Positions 45,301 through 54,488 of a stretch of 64,000 nt of DNA are shown here, piece by piece. The stretch covers positions 62,001 to 126,000 of the forward strand of contig NZ_JAHKRS010000005.1 of assembly GCF_018863235.1 (NCBI RefSeq). The letters run 5' to 3'. The translations under genes and the position numbers were made by a program. Under the pieces are notes generated by a model. The model was not told the DNA's origin and did not search any database. It saw nothing but the letters and a program-made list of their open reading frames with translations. Source of the stretch: Pseudomaricurvus albidus. Its GTDB lineage: Bacteria; Pseudomonadota; Gammaproteobacteria; Pseudomonadales; Cellvibrionaceae. Within the stretch, counting starts at the first letter, position 1, and every line of letters begins with the position of its first letter.

Positions 45301-45915
45301 TCATTCTAGGGTGTTCTTCTCCTGAGTCAATCTGATGAGATCCTCTGGAGTGTTAATGTTATTAAAGTGATCGACTTCGTTGTCGTCAAAATCTATATAG
45401 CGATGTGGTTGCTGGTCTATAAACCCCATCAAGCGCCGTTTTTTATCTTCAGCTATAAACCTGGAGAGGGGTGCCAGCAAACTCTTGTGCCAAAGCGCAA
45501 AGGTCGGGTGCGCTTTGGTTCTGCTGCGTGCCGCAACTATAAGATCCTCAGGTTGTCTGGACTGCCAAAGACACAAAGCCAGATTGTCCGGGAAGCACGG
45601 GGTGTCTACCGCCACAGTCAGCATCCACTCGCTGTCTGAATGCTTTTGTAGCCAGTCTAACCCGGTCACAATACCCCCCAAAGGTCCGACGTCTTTAAGA
45701 TTGTCGGCAAGTTGGGGGATCTCTGAACCCTTTGATTCGATAGGGAGCGGGGTGTTGGTGCTGATCAAAAGTTGATCTGTTTGTGGCCGCAAGCGCTCAA
45801 TAGAGAGGTTGATTAAGGTTTCACCATTCAGTTCCAGTAACGCCTTATTGCGGCCCATCCGTCGCGATTGGCCTCCGGCCAGTACCAGTCCTGTGATGCG
45901 GGGGAGGTTGCTCAA
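45301..45915 (-). CDS. mobA: Molybdenum cofactor guanylyltransferase
   Basis: This 204-residue protein probably starts at TTG 45915, since no ATG lies near the conserved N-terminus (ITGLVLAGGQSRRMGRNKALL, the nucleotide-binding loop of MobA). The GPLGGIVTGLDWLQ motif and VDTPCFPDN are present. It adds GMP to Moco to form MGD for NasA-type enzymes. It is separated from the moaA-mobB-moaB genes but belongs to the same cofactor pathway. It precedes the diguanylate cyclase by 31 bases. Confidence 0.93.
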   Translation of the reverse strand: MSNLPRITGLVLAGGQSRRMGRNKALLELNGETLINLSIERLRPQTDQLLISTNTPLPIESKGSEIPQLADNLKDVGPLGGIVTGLDWLQKHSDSEWMLTVAVDTPCFPDNLALCLWQSRQPEDLIVAARSRTKAHPTFALWHKSLLAPLSRFIAEDKKRRLMGFIDQQPHRYIDFDDNEVDHFNNINTPEDLIRLTQEKNTLE

Positions 45916-46049
45916 TTTGTTTGCCTGCGCAGGATTGTTGGTGTTTGTGCTGACTATTTAAACACGCCTGCTTTTGTGGGGGAATCCCGCTACAATCTTT
46001 GCAAGTTACTGATCCTTCAGTGCCCATTGCAAAAAATTGAGAGACAACG

Positions 46050-46700
46050 ATGATAGATATTGATCAGGTGCGTCGTGATTACCTTCAGGGTGGTTTGCAG
46101 CGCGGAGATCTCGCAGCAGACCCCATAGAGCAGTTTGAATTGTGGCTCAAGCAGGCGATTGATGCGGGCATGCAAGATCCTACTGCCATGACGGTCGCGA
46201 CCGTGAATGCAGAGGGACAGCCGAGTCAGCGTATTGTTCTGTTGAAGCAGGTCGATGCCAAAGGTTTCGTCTTTTATACGAACTACGAAAGCCATAAGGC
46301 GCAGGACATTGCCCTTAACCCACTGGTGAGTCTGCACTTTCCCTGGCACGCCCTTGAACGACAGGTCAAGATCTGTGGACGTGCTGAGAAAGTCAGCGCA
46401 GCTGAATCACTGAAGTACTTTTCTTCCCGACCTGAAGAAAGCCAGTTGGCCGCCTGGGCATCGGCTCAAAGTCGTCCGGTATCGTCCCGTCAGTTACTGA
46501 TGCAGCAATTCAATGCCATGAAGGAAAAATTCAAGCAGGGCAAGATTCCGCTGCCGGATTTTTGGGGCGGTTATCGTGTAGTACCCAGTTCGATCGAGTT
46601 TTGGCAGGGTGGGGCAAATCGTCTGCACGACCGGTTCCAGTACACACGTACTGAAACCGATGGCCAAAGCGATTGGCTAATAGAGAGATTGGCCCCTTAG
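46050..46700 (+). CDS. pdxH: Pyridoxamine 5'-phosphate oxidase
   Basis: This 216-residue FMN enzyme has the usual PdxH length and motifs: [19 protein letters not shown] near the start, [41 protein letters not shown], and the C-terminal [24 protein letters not shown]. It oxidises pyridoxine or pyridoxamine 5'-phosphate to pyridoxal 5'-phosphate in the cytoplasm. The 3' end overlaps the convergent SDR gene by 4 bases. Confidence 0.96.
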   Translation: MIDIDQVRRDYLQGGLQRGDLAADPIEQFELWLKQAIDAGMQDPTAMTVATVNAEGQPSQRIVLLKQVDAKGFVFYTNYESHKAQDIALNPLVSLHFPWHALERQVKICGRAEKVSAAESLKYFSSRPEESQLAAWASAQSRPVSSRQLLMQQFNAMKEKFKQGKIPLPDFWGGYRVVPSSIEFWQGGANRLHDRFQYTRTETDGQSDWLIERLAP

Positions 46701-47470
46701 TGGGCTGATGCGCAGTGGCCGCCATCCAGAACAATGGTATGGCCGGTCACCCAGGCGGAGGCGCGGGCACTCAGGTAAATAGCTGTCCCAGCGGCATCTT
46801 CGGCAGAGCCAATACGGCCACGGGGAATAGTTTTCCCAGCTTCTTCTTCGTGACCTTCGAGAGCATAGGCCGTCATCTTGCTGGGGAATAGCCCCGGCGC
46901 AATGCCGTTGACGTTAATGCAGTCTTTTACCAGATCGGCGGCCAAATGTTTGGTGAGGTGGATAACCGCAGCTTTACTGGCAGAGTACGAGTAATTGGTC
47001 ATGTTGGGGTTAAACAAACCATTAATGGAGCCGATGTTGATCACTCGGGCCGGGTCTTCCTGATTGCCGGCGTTACGCAGGGCGGGAAGAAGCTGCTGAG
47101 TCAGGAAGAACAGGGATTTCACATTCAAATCCATGACCTTGTCCCAGCCGGCTTCGGGGAACTCATCAATAGGTGCACCCCAGGTGGCGCCAGCGTTATT
47201 GACCAGAATATCCACCTTGTCTTCCTTTTCCTGGATGGCTTTGGCGAATGCGGTCACGCCTTCCAGGCTCGAGAGGTCAGAAGCAACGGCGATACACTCG
47301 CCATATTCGCTCAGTTCACGGGCTGTGGCTTCCAGCTCTTCCAGTTTGCGGGCAGTAATATAAGTTTTGACGCCGTTCTCGACGAATCCGCGGGCAATCA
47401 TGGCGCCTATTCCCCGGGAACCTCCTGTGACTACAGCGACTTTGCCTTGCAGATTGAACAGATTTTTCAT
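46697..47470 (-). CDS. RhlG-like SDR family oxidoreductase
   Basis: This 257-residue short-chain dehydrogenase has the NAD(P) motif [27 protein letters not shown], the catalytic Ser in [10 protein letters not shown] and the YxxxK pair in [16 protein letters not shown]. It resembles RhlG, an NADPH-dependent 3-ketoacyl reductase, in its GTRGIG/NNAGxxWG region and C-terminal ending. The reaction is probably reduction of a 3-keto ester or related carbonyl. Its neighbours pdxH and the CoA-ester genes suggest no tighter function. Confidence 0.88.
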   Translation of the reverse strand: MKNLFNLQGKVAVVTGGSRGIGAMIARGFVENGVKTYITARKLEELEATARELSEYGECIAVASDLSSLEGVTAFAKAIQEKEDKVDILVNNAGATWGAPIDEFPEAGWDKVMDLNVKSLFFLTQQLLPALRNAGNQEDPARVINIGSINGLFNPNMTNYSYSASKAAVIHLTKHLAADLVKDCINVNGIAPGLFPSKMTAYALEGHEEEAGKTIPRGRIGSAEDAAGTAIYLSARASAWVTGHTIVLDGGHCASAH

Positions 47471-47756
47471 GGTGCTCTCCTTCGTGTTTTCTGAGATATA
47501 TCGTTGTTATTCGCCCATTTGCCAAACACCGGGTTCGTTTAATTAAAGACTCTGCTGCTAGAATGGGGATTTGTCAGCGGAGTCATGCGACCTGGCATCG
47601 TGGCAATTGACATAGGGGTTTGATGTGAAGCAGGTTAGTGACGCTTTATTCCTGTGTCCAAGTCATGCCATGTCCGGTTGTGACAAAATTGATAAGTTAT
47701 CGTTGAACAAATCCATAACATCAAATCCTGTACAGCTCGTATAAAAGGAGAGTCCC

Positions 47757-48752
47757 ATGCGCTATATCGCCATGAAAGAAGCCGGTGATGCTAATGTGCT
47801 ATCGGTAGAAACGACCGAGGCACCACAACCCCAGGCCGGAGAAATTTTGATCGATGTGGCGTGTGCGGGAGTGAATCGTCCGGATGTATTTCAGCGTATG
47901 GGCGCTTATCCACCACCGCCGGGAGCCTCGCCGATCCTGGGGTTGGAAGTGTCGGGTACTGTTGCTCAGGTGGGAAGTGGGGTAACTGCATTCTCGGTGG
48001 GTGATCCTGTGTGTGCCCTGACTAATGGCGGTGCCTATGCTGAGCAGGTGGCTGTTAACGCCGGCCAGTGTTTGCCTTCCCCCGAGGGGCTCTCGTTGGC
48101 AGAGGCTGCCGCACTGCCGGAAACCTGTTTTACTGTCTGGAGCAATGTTTTTGATCGCGGTGCACTAAAGGCCAATGAAACTCTGCTGATTCACGGCGGT
48201 GCCAGTGGTATCGGTACTACCGCGATACAGATGGCCAAATGTCTCGGGGCGACGGTCATTGTGACAGCCAGCTCGGACGACAAGTGTCAGGCGTGTCTGG
48301 ATCTGGGCGCTGACCTGGCGATCAACTACCGTGAGGAAGATTTTGTCGAGGTGATCCAGACGTTTACCAAAAAACGGGGTGTCGACGTGATTTTGGATAT
48401 GGTGGGAGGTGATTATATTGACCGCAACATCAAGGTGGCGGCGATGGATGGCCGTATCGTCAACATTGCCTTCCTGCGCGGTCCGCAAGCCGAGGTCAAC
48501 TTTATGCCGGTGATGCTCAAACGATTGACCCTCACAGGCTCTACCTTGCGACCACAGCCTCCGGAAGTGAAAGCCCAGATTGCTGCAGATCTCAAAGAAA
48601 CCGTTTGGCCCTGGATCGCTTCTGGAAAAATGAAACCACAATTGGCAAAAATATTTTCTCTATATGACGCACCGGCCGCTCATCAAATGATGGAGCGTAA
48701 TGAGGTGGTTGGCAAAATCGTTTTGGATATGAAGGCGGAATCACCAGAATGA
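47757..48752 (+). CDS. Zinc-free quinone oxidoreductase (PIG3/QOR-like MDR)
   Basis: This 331-residue medium-chain dehydrogenase starts with ATG at 47757 (AAGGAG upstream). The catalytic domain contains GVNRPDVFQRMGAYPPPPG and the NADPH Rossmann motif LLIHGGASGIGTTAIQMAK. It lacks the structural-zinc Cys cluster typical of alcohol dehydrogenases, fitting the quinone oxidoreductase/enoyl reductase subgroup, which uses NADPH. Its 3' end overlaps the CoA transferase start by 4 bases (ATGA), so the two are translationally coupled. Confidence 0.88.
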   Translation: MRYIAMKEAGDANVLSVETTEAPQPQAGEILIDVACAGVNRPDVFQRMGAYPPPPGASPILGLEVSGTVAQVGSGVTAFSVGDPVCALTNGGAYAEQVAVNAGQCLPSPEGLSLAEAAALPETCFTVWSNVFDRGALKANETLLIHGGASGIGTTAIQMAKCLGATVIVTASSDDKCQACLDLGADLAINYREEDFVEVIQTFTKKRGVDVILDMVGGDYIDRNIKVAAMDGRIVNIAFLRGPQAEVNFMPVMLKRLTLTGSTLRPQPPEVKAQIAADLKETVWPWIASGKMKPQLAKIFSLYDAPAAHQMMERNEVVGKIVLDMKAESPE

Positions 48753-49981
48753 CAGATCAGACTATTTCACAGCCCTCTGTTAACGGTCCGCTGGCGGGTG
48801 TCCGGGTGATCGAGCTGGGGCAGTTGTTGGCCGGTCCTTTTGCCGGTTCCATGTTGGCCTATTTCGGTGCTGAAGTGATTAAAATCGAACCGCCCAAAGG
48901 AGGTGATCCCATTCGGGGTTGGCGAGTACTGGAGAATGGCACTTCCTTGTGGTGGCGTAGTCTGGGGCGCAATAAAAAGTCTGTCACTCTGGATCTGAAA
49001 CAGGAGCAGGGGCGCGAGCTTGCCCGTAAATTGATGGACAGTGCGGATGTGGTCGTTGAGAACTTCCGCCCCGGAGTGATGGAAAAGTGGGGGCTGGGAC
49101 CCGAAGAGTTGAAAGCCTCCAATCCGGATTTGGTCTTTGCCCGCATTTCAGGGTATGGACAGGATGGTCCTTATGCATCTCGGCCGGGGTTCGCTTCTGT
49201 CTGTGAGGGCATCAGCGGCTTTCGTTATGTAAACGGGTTTCCGGGACAGGCTCCGGTGCGTCCCAACCTCAGTATTGGCGATACGATTTCGGGTATTCAC
49301 GCTGTATTGGGAATCGTGATGGCGTTGCTGAGTAAAGAAAAGGGCAACAGTGCCGGACAGGTCGTCGATGTGGCGCTGTACGAATCGATGTTCAACCTGA
49401 TGGAGGCCGTCGTGCCTGAGTTCTCGGGGGCAGGCGTAATTCGTGAGCCTTCCGGTACGACGTTAACTGGCATTGTTCCCACCAACACCTACCGCTGCAA
49501 AGGTGGTAAATACGTGGTCATTGGCGGAAACGGGGATTCCATCTTTCAGCGACTGATGATTGGTATCGGCCGTGAAGATTTGAGTGTGGATCCCCGATTG
49601 TCCTCCAATGCCGGCCGGGTGGAACACGAAGCTGAAATTGATGAAGTGCTGGCACAGTGGTGCATGGCCCATGAACTGTCGGAGATACTGGCCGTCATGG
49701 AGCAGCAGCGTGTGCCTGCAGGTCCGATTTACAGCGTCGAGGATATGTTTAATGACCCTCACTATCAGGCTCGGGGGATGTTCGAGCGGGTTGAAATAGA
49801 CGGTAAACCTTTGGATATACCCGCGATTGTGCCCAAGTTGAGTCAGACTCCCGGACGAACCCAGTGGCCTGGCGGGGCAGTAGGCAGCCACAATCAGGAG
49901 GTGTTGCAGGATATTCTTGGACTAGAGGACGAGGAATTAACGAGATTGGCAGAGAGCGGGGTAGTTTCCTCGCCAAATTGA
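48749..49981 (+). CDS. CaiB/BaiF-family (type III) CoA transferase
   Basis: This 410-residue protein has motifs of family III CoA transferases: VRVIELGQLLAGPFAG, IKIEPPKGGDPIRGW, KSVTLDLKQEQGRELARKL, DVVVENFRPGVMEKWGLG and the conserved ISGYGQDGPYASRPGFASV. The Asp of GDTISG (about residue 180) is in the position expected for the catalytic carboxylate of the family. It moves CoA between acyl carriers and carboxylic acids. Coupled translation with the quinone oxidoreductase, and the thiolase downstream, suggest a small catabolic unit. The substrate is unknown. Confidence 0.88.
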   Translation: MTDQTISQPSVNGPLAGVRVIELGQLLAGPFAGSMLAYFGAEVIKIEPPKGGDPIRGWRVLENGTSLWWRSLGRNKKSVTLDLKQEQGRELARKLMDSADVVVENFRPGVMEKWGLGPEELKASNPDLVFARISGYGQDGPYASRPGFASVCEGISGFRYVNGFPGQAPVRPNLSIGDTISGIHAVLGIVMALLSKEKGNSAGQVVDVALYESMFNLMEAVVPEFSGAGVIREPSGTTLTGIVPTNTYRCKGGKYVVIGGNGDSIFQRLMIGIGREDLSVDPRLSSNAGRVEHEAEIDEVLAQWCMAHELSEILAVMEQQRVPAGPIYSVEDMFNDPHYQARGMFERVEIDGKPLDIPAIVPKLSQTPGRTQWPGGAVGSHNQEVLQDILGLEDEELTRLAESGVVSSPN

Positions 49982-50227
49982 GTGTTTGATGGTGAAAATC
50001 AAACCTGACTGGCTGCAAAAAACACATTACCCGCCATTTTTTCGGTAATATGTGACTCTGCCGTCACAAATAAAACAACTGTTTGAATTATGCGGTATAC
50101 TACGGCCAGAAAATCCAGACTGCCAGAACATCTAGATAGGCGCTTTTAAGGCTTTTGGGGCCTGAGAAAGCACATGGGTAGCAATGGCATCAGGTAAGCC
50201 ATATACATTTAGCGAGAGGTGTAAGAG

Positions 50228-51415
50228 ATGAGTCAACGTGAAGTCGTTATTTTAAGCGGTGTGCGCACTGCAATTGGTACCTTCGGCGGAAGCCTGAAGG
50301 ATATTGCTCCCACAGATTTGGGTGGCATGGTTGTTAAAGAGGCGGTTGAGCGTTCTGGCCTGAAGCCTGAAGACATTGGCCATATCACTATGGGTAACGT
50401 GACTCACTCTGACCGTCGTGACATGTACATGAGTCGTGTATCAGGCCTGAAAGGTGGCCTGCCGGAATCGACTCCTGCCCTGACAGTTAACCGTTTGTGT
50501 GGCTCGGGTCTGCAAGCCGTTATTTCTGCAGCACAACTGGTGCTGTTGGGTGATGCGGAAGCGGTTGTGGCCGGTGGGGCTGAATCCATGAGCCGCGTAC
50601 CTTACTGGTTGCCCAAAGCCCGTTGGGGTGCCCGTATGGGAGATGCCGAAATGGTCGATGCAATGACTGGCGCCCTGACCTGCCCAATGGAAAACTATCA
50701 CATGGGTATCACCGCAGAAAATGTTGCCGAAAAGTGGGGCATCAGCCGTGATCAGCAGGATGAGCTGGCGGCCTTGAGTCACAACCGTGCGCAGAATGCC
50801 ACTGAGAACAAATATTTTGAAAGTCAGATTCTGCCGGTTGAACTGAAAACCCGTAAGGGACCTGTCCAGTTTGCTGAAGATGAGCACGTGCGTTTTGATG
50901 CAAAAGCTGAAGACATGGGCAAGCTGCGTCCGGTCTTCAAGAAAGATGGCTCCGTGACTGCTGGAAATGCTTCCGGTTTGAACGATGCCGCTGCCGCAAT
51001 GGTGATGATGGATGCTGAGGCTGCTGCTGCACGTGGCCTGAAGCCTATGGCCAAGCTGAAGGCCTATGCTTTTGCCGGTGTTGAGCCAAAGTATATGGGG
51101 ATTGGCCCTGTACCTGCGGTACGTCAAGTGCTGGACAAGGCAGGTCTGTCTGTTGAAGATATCGATACCTGGGAAGTGAATGAAGCCTTTGCTGCTCAGG
51201 CTCTTGCTGTGGCAAAGGATCTTGGATTGCCAATGGAAAAAGTGAACCCGAACGGTTCCGGTATTTCTCTGGGTCACCCTATTGGTGCCACAGGCGCAAT
51301 CATCACCGTTAAAGCTCTTTATGAGCTGGAGCGTATCGGTGGTAAATACGCTGTAGTCACCATGTGTATTGGTGGTGGCCAGGGTATTGCTGCATTGTTT
51401 GAGCGTTGTGAATAA
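50228..51415 (+). CDS. Acetyl-CoA C-acetyltransferase (thiolase)
   Basis: This 395-residue thiolase has catalytic residues: the Cys in RLCGSGLQAVIS, the His in NPNGSGISLGHPIGATGA and the Cys in CIGGGQGIAALFE. It is a biosynthetic/degradative beta-ketothiolase like BktB or PhaA. AGAGG precedes the ATG. It is followed by a terminator and a crotonase. It could be the thiolase for polyhydroxyalkanoate-type metabolism or short-chain beta-oxidation; the sequence does not decide. Confidence 0.92.
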   Translation: MSQREVVILSGVRTAIGTFGGSLKDIAPTDLGGMVVKEAVERSGLKPEDIGHITMGNVTHSDRRDMYMSRVSGLKGGLPESTPALTVNRLCGSGLQAVISAAQLVLLGDAEAVVAGGAESMSRVPYWLPKARWGARMGDAEMVDAMTGALTCPMENYHMGITAENVAEKWGISRDQQDELAALSHNRAQNATENKYFESQILPVELKTRKGPVQFAEDEHVRFDAKAEDMGKLRPVFKKDGSVTAGNASGLNDAAAAMVMMDAEAAAARGLKPMAKLKAYAFAGVEPKYMGIGPVPAVRQVLDKAGLSVEDIDTWEVNEAFAAQALAVAKDLGLPMEKVNPNGSGISLGHPIGATGAIITVKALYELERIGGKYAVVTMCIGGGQGIAALFERCE

Positions 51416-51441
51416 CACGTTTCAGCATGAACAGCCCATTA

Positions 51442-51470
51442 AAAAGCCACTCTTTTGAGTGGCTTTTTGT
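51442..51470 (+). terminator. Intrinsic terminator after thiolase
   Basis: AAAAGCCACTC (51442-51452) pairs with GAGTGGCTTTT (51457-51467) around TTTT, followed by further T residues. Confidence 0.93.
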
Positions 51471-51560
51471 TTTAAGACAATCCAAATTGTTCTAATGGGA
51501 TCGAAGAGCGTTTTACAGTTACCGTCAACAAGAACAACGGCTTAAGTCGGGAGAAAGGCC

Positions 51561-52367
51561 ATGCAAAAACCTGAATTAAAAGATGCCACACTCACTGTAG
51601 ATGGGGCGGTGGCAACGTTTACCATGCAGCGTCACGATGTACGCAATGCTCTGACCGGCACTCAGTTGGCAGACGATATTGTGGCAGTGACTGATTGGGT
51701 GAATCGCAACAAGGCAATCTCGGCATTGGTTATTACTGGTGAAGGAAGTGCTTTTTCCGCAGGCGGAAATATTAAAGATATGGCCAACCGAGAGGGTGAT
51801 TTTTCTGGTGATGTGGAAACTCAGGCCGAACTCTATCGCCAGGGTATCCAGCGCATTCCTTTGGCGATGCACAAGGTTGAGGTGCCAGTGATTGCAGCGG
51901 TTAACGGTGCGGCCATCGGTGCCGGTTTTGATTTGGCAAATATGTGCGATATACGTCTGGCATCTTCCAAAGCCAGGTTTGGTGAGACTTTTATTAATCT
52001 GGGGATTATTCCTGGTGATGGTGGTGCCTGGTTTATGCAGCGACTGATAGGCTATCAACGCGCAGCCGAGTTAACGTTTACCGGTCGAGTGATTTCTGCT
52101 GAGGAAGCTCTGGAGTATGGTGTTGTCCTGGAAGTGTTGGAGCCGGAAGCGCTAATGCCTCGTGCGAACGAATTAGCGCAGGAGATGGCGTCCAAGCCTG
52201 CGCACGCAGTTCGTATGACCAAGCGCTTAATGCAGATGGCGCAGCGTCAGCAGTTGCCGGACTTTTTGGATTTGTGCGCAGTGTTTCAGGGAGTTTGCCA
52301 CAACAACCCAGAGCATATGGGGGCCGTGGAGAAAATGCTGGCAGCAATAAACAGCAAGCAGTCTTAA
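51561..52367 (+). CDS. Enoyl-CoA hydratase/isomerase family protein
   Basis: This is a 268-residue crotonase-fold protein with GAGAAAGG before the ATG. Oxyanion-hole residues are in AFSAGGNIKDM and NGAAIGAGFDLANMCDIRLAS, and the GIIPGDGGAWFMQRLIG motif follows. It probably hydrates an enoyl-CoA. It is separated from the upstream thiolase by a terminator, so it has its own promoter. Length fits the family. Confidence 0.9.
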   Translation: MQKPELKDATLTVDGAVATFTMQRHDVRNALTGTQLADDIVAVTDWVNRNKAISALVITGEGSAFSAGGNIKDMANREGDFSGDVETQAELYRQGIQRIPLAMHKVEVPVIAAVNGAAIGAGFDLANMCDIRLASSKARFGETFINLGIIPGDGGAWFMQRLIGYQRAAELTFTGRVISAEEALEYGVVLEVLEPEALMPRANELAQEMASKPAHAVRMTKRLMQMAQRQQLPDFLDLCAVFQGVCHNNPEHMGAVEKMLAAINSKQS

Positions 52368-52441
52368 ATTGACCTGCAAAAAGTTGCGAGTCATCACGCG
52401 GTGTTGATGGCTTCTCAGATACAGGCAATTGTTAAAAACGT

Positions 52442-52563
52442 AAAAAAGCCTTTGGTGTAGGGAAGCACCACGCGTAAAGGACTGGCGACTGGGGCAATAG
52501 CAGTCGGCTGAAAGCAAGCTCTGAACCAGACATCCTAAAATGAGAACGTCTGGCCAGAGCTTT
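52442..52563 (-). terminator. Hairpins downstream of the cold-shock gene
   Basis: On the minus strand, CCTTT (52480-52476) and GGTG (52469-52466) pair with CACC (52457-52454) and AAAGG (52453-52449) and run into C then six T (52448-52442), a weak-to-moderate terminator. A stronger interrupted hairpin lies nearer the gene, AGCTCTG-n2-CCAGAC against GTCTGG-n2-CAGAGCT (about 52517-52563), without a good T-run. Confidence 0.4.
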
Positions 52564-52628
52564 ACGTCAGAGCGTTATTGCAAGCAAACCGTCAGGAAGG
52601 CTTGTTAACGACTCATTATTCCGAAAGA

Positions 52629-52838
52629 TTACTCTGGAATGACGTTCTCGGCTTGGGGGCCTTTTTGACCATCAGTAACGTTGAAAGAAACTTTTTGGCC
52701 TTCAGCAAGGGTCTTAAAGCCAGAGCCCTGGATGGCACTAAAGTGAACAAATACGTCGGGACCGGATTCCTGTTCAATAAAGCCAAATCCTTTGGATTCA
52801 TTAAACCATTTCACCTGTCCAGTGTGCGTTGTTGACAT
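52629..52838 (-). CDS. Cold-shock domain protein
   Basis: This is a 69-residue protein, the usual Csp size. The RNP motifs KGFGFIEQE and VFVHFSAI are present and the N-terminus reads [14 protein letters not shown]. It binds single-stranded RNA/DNA. The long non-coding sequence upstream (52839 to about 53160) could be a structured 5' leader as in cspA-type genes. It is transcribed divergently from the shikimate kinase. Confidence 0.95.
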   Translation of the reverse strand: MSTTHTGQVKWFNESKGFGFIEQESGPDVFVHFSAIQGSGFKTLAEGQKVSFNVTDGQKGPQAENVIPE

Positions 52839-53287
52839 AACTTAAATTCTCGAACTGTTTTGAAGGGGCCCCCGAAAGGGATTGAGCAAAGAAATCCAGG
52901 TGGGTTTATGACGGGCAAGGCAAGGATGCGCGGAACTGATGAGTGCCGAACGGCAATTTGACGGGTCTATCATAAAAACCGGAAACATAAATACTTGAGC
53001 GTCTTCTAACTGACCAACTAATCTTTCTGAAAGCTACTTCCTTCACCGCACCACATTGAGCGGGGCGAAGGTTATAACCTTTCAGGAGAAACAGGATCAC
53101 GTATCAGGTGCACAGGTAAAAACCTGAATCTCTCACTTACGAGACTAGCAGCAGATTTTTCCCTTGCAAAGTATTTCTGTCCACTTTTTGAGGGGAATCT
53201 CGTTTGATTGGCCGTTCGTCTTTCTGACTTATCCATAACCCTTTGTTTTCGTTATAATTGTTGTCATAGAATTAGAGTGTATTTTTT
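52839..53287. other. Csp leader and shikimate kinase promoter region
   Basis: This is a 449-base gap between divergent genes. The csp gene reads left and may have a long leader here. On the plus strand TATAAT at 53253-53258, with a poor -35 (TTATCC at 53230-53235) 17 bases upstream, fits a promoter for the shikimate kinase whose ATG is at 53288. No other gene is seen. Confidence 0.4.
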
Positions 53288-53824
53288 ATGTCAGATTTAG
53301 AAGTGTGTGAGAGTGTCATTCTGGTTGGAATGCCTGGAGCAGGGAAAAGCACATTGGGGGTGATGCTGGCCAAAGCCCTCGCGAAAGATTTTGTCGATAC
53401 CGACTTGCTGATACAACTGAAAGCACATGCTACGTTACAGGAGGTTCTGGATGCAGAGGGATACCTGGCGCTGCGGCAATTGGAAGAAGAGACGCTACTG
53501 GACTGTGATTTTGAAAATCATATTGTCGCAACCGGCGGCAGTGCGGTGTACAGCGAAAAGGGCATGGCGCACCTGAAAACCTATGGGCCGGTTGTATATC
53601 TGGATGTGTCCCTTGAGGAGTTGCGGAGACGTATCAAGGATTATGATTCACGGGGAATTGCCAAGCGCCCGGATCAGAGCTTTGAATCTCTGTTTGAGGA
53701 GCGGTGTGAATTGTACAAGCAATACGCTGATATCACGGTGGCTTGTACGGGATTGACTCTGGAAGATACTCTGGCGTCAGTTATTCAGAAGTTGTCAGAG
53801 CGAACTGCACAGCATCAGCGCTGA
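53288..53824 (+). CDS. Shikimate kinase
   Basis: This 178-residue protein has the P-loop ILVGMPGAGKSTLG, the DxD-type DTDLLIQ, GGSAVYSEKG and the LID arginines in SRGIAKRP. It phosphorylates shikimate using ATP in the aromatic amino acid pathway. It lies alone rather than next to aroB, beside an Lrp/AsnC regulator and an aromatic aminotransferase. The 3' end overlaps the convergent Lrp gene by 10 bases. AroL- versus AroK-type cannot be decided, hence no symbol. Confidence 0.88.
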   Translation: MSDLEVCESVILVGMPGAGKSTLGVMLAKALAKDFVDTDLLIQLKAHATLQEVLDAEGYLALRQLEEETLLDCDFENHIVATGGSAVYSEKGMAHLKTYGPVVYLDVSLEELRRRIKDYDSRGIAKRPDQSFESLFEERCELYKQYADITVACTGLTLEDTLASVIQKLSERTAQHQR

Positions 53825-54306
53825 GAGGCATCCAAAGGCAGTGCTGTTGTGTATTTGACTTGTTTAAGGGCAAATGTTGAATTCACTGAGGCAACATTCG
53901 GCAAGTGGACGAGGGTGTGTTTCAACAGTTGTTCATAATGCTCCACGCTGTTGACGATGACTCTTAACTGGTAATCCTTGTCGCCGCTGGTCGAATAACA
54001 TTCAACGATCTCTTTAACGGTATGCACGGACGCTTCAAAGGCATCGAGGGCGTCACTGTCGTGATCTTTTACCGTTACAGAGGCGTGTACGGTGACACTG
54101 AGGTTCAATCTGGAAGCGTCCAATAGCGTTACTTTCCCCTTGATGAATCCTTCAGCTTCCAGTCGCTTGATTCTTCTCCAGCAGGGCGTGTGGGACAGCC
54201 CAACGAGATCACCCAGTTCATTCATGGAATAATCCGCATTTTCCTGCAGGGCTTTGAGGATTTTCATGTCGAAATCGTCGAGCTGATGTGCATCTGACAT
54301 AGTCAT
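53815..54306 (-). CDS. Lrp/AsnC-family transcriptional regulator
   Basis: This 163-residue protein has an N-terminal winged helix (DFDMKILKALQENADYSMNELGDLVGLSHTPCWRRIKRLE) and a C-terminal RAM domain with VTVHASVTVKDHD and ECYSTSGDKDYQLRVIV. It is diverged from the aminotransferase by 182 bases and is its likely local regulator, responding to an amino acid. Confidence 0.92.
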   Translation of the reverse strand: MTMSDAHQLDDFDMKILKALQENADYSMNELGDLVGLSHTPCWRRIKRLEAEGFIKGKVTLLDASRLNLSVTVHASVTVKDHDSDALDAFEASVHTVKEIVECYSTSGDKDYQLRVIVNSVEHYEQLLKHTLVHLPNVASVNSTFALKQVKYTTALPLDASQR

Positions 54307-54488
54307 ATCTCTTGTTATAGCCCAGGGCGTTGTTAGGATTCGAATCTGGTCGGCTATTAAGACATTATAGGTTTCAATTTCAGTCCTTCAATCTGAGCAG
54401 CAGTTTTCTTTATAATGGCCGTTCTTTCAGGTCTGACGGGCTATATAATACGTCGCCAGCAATACTGCAGCGTTACAGAGGATAATCC

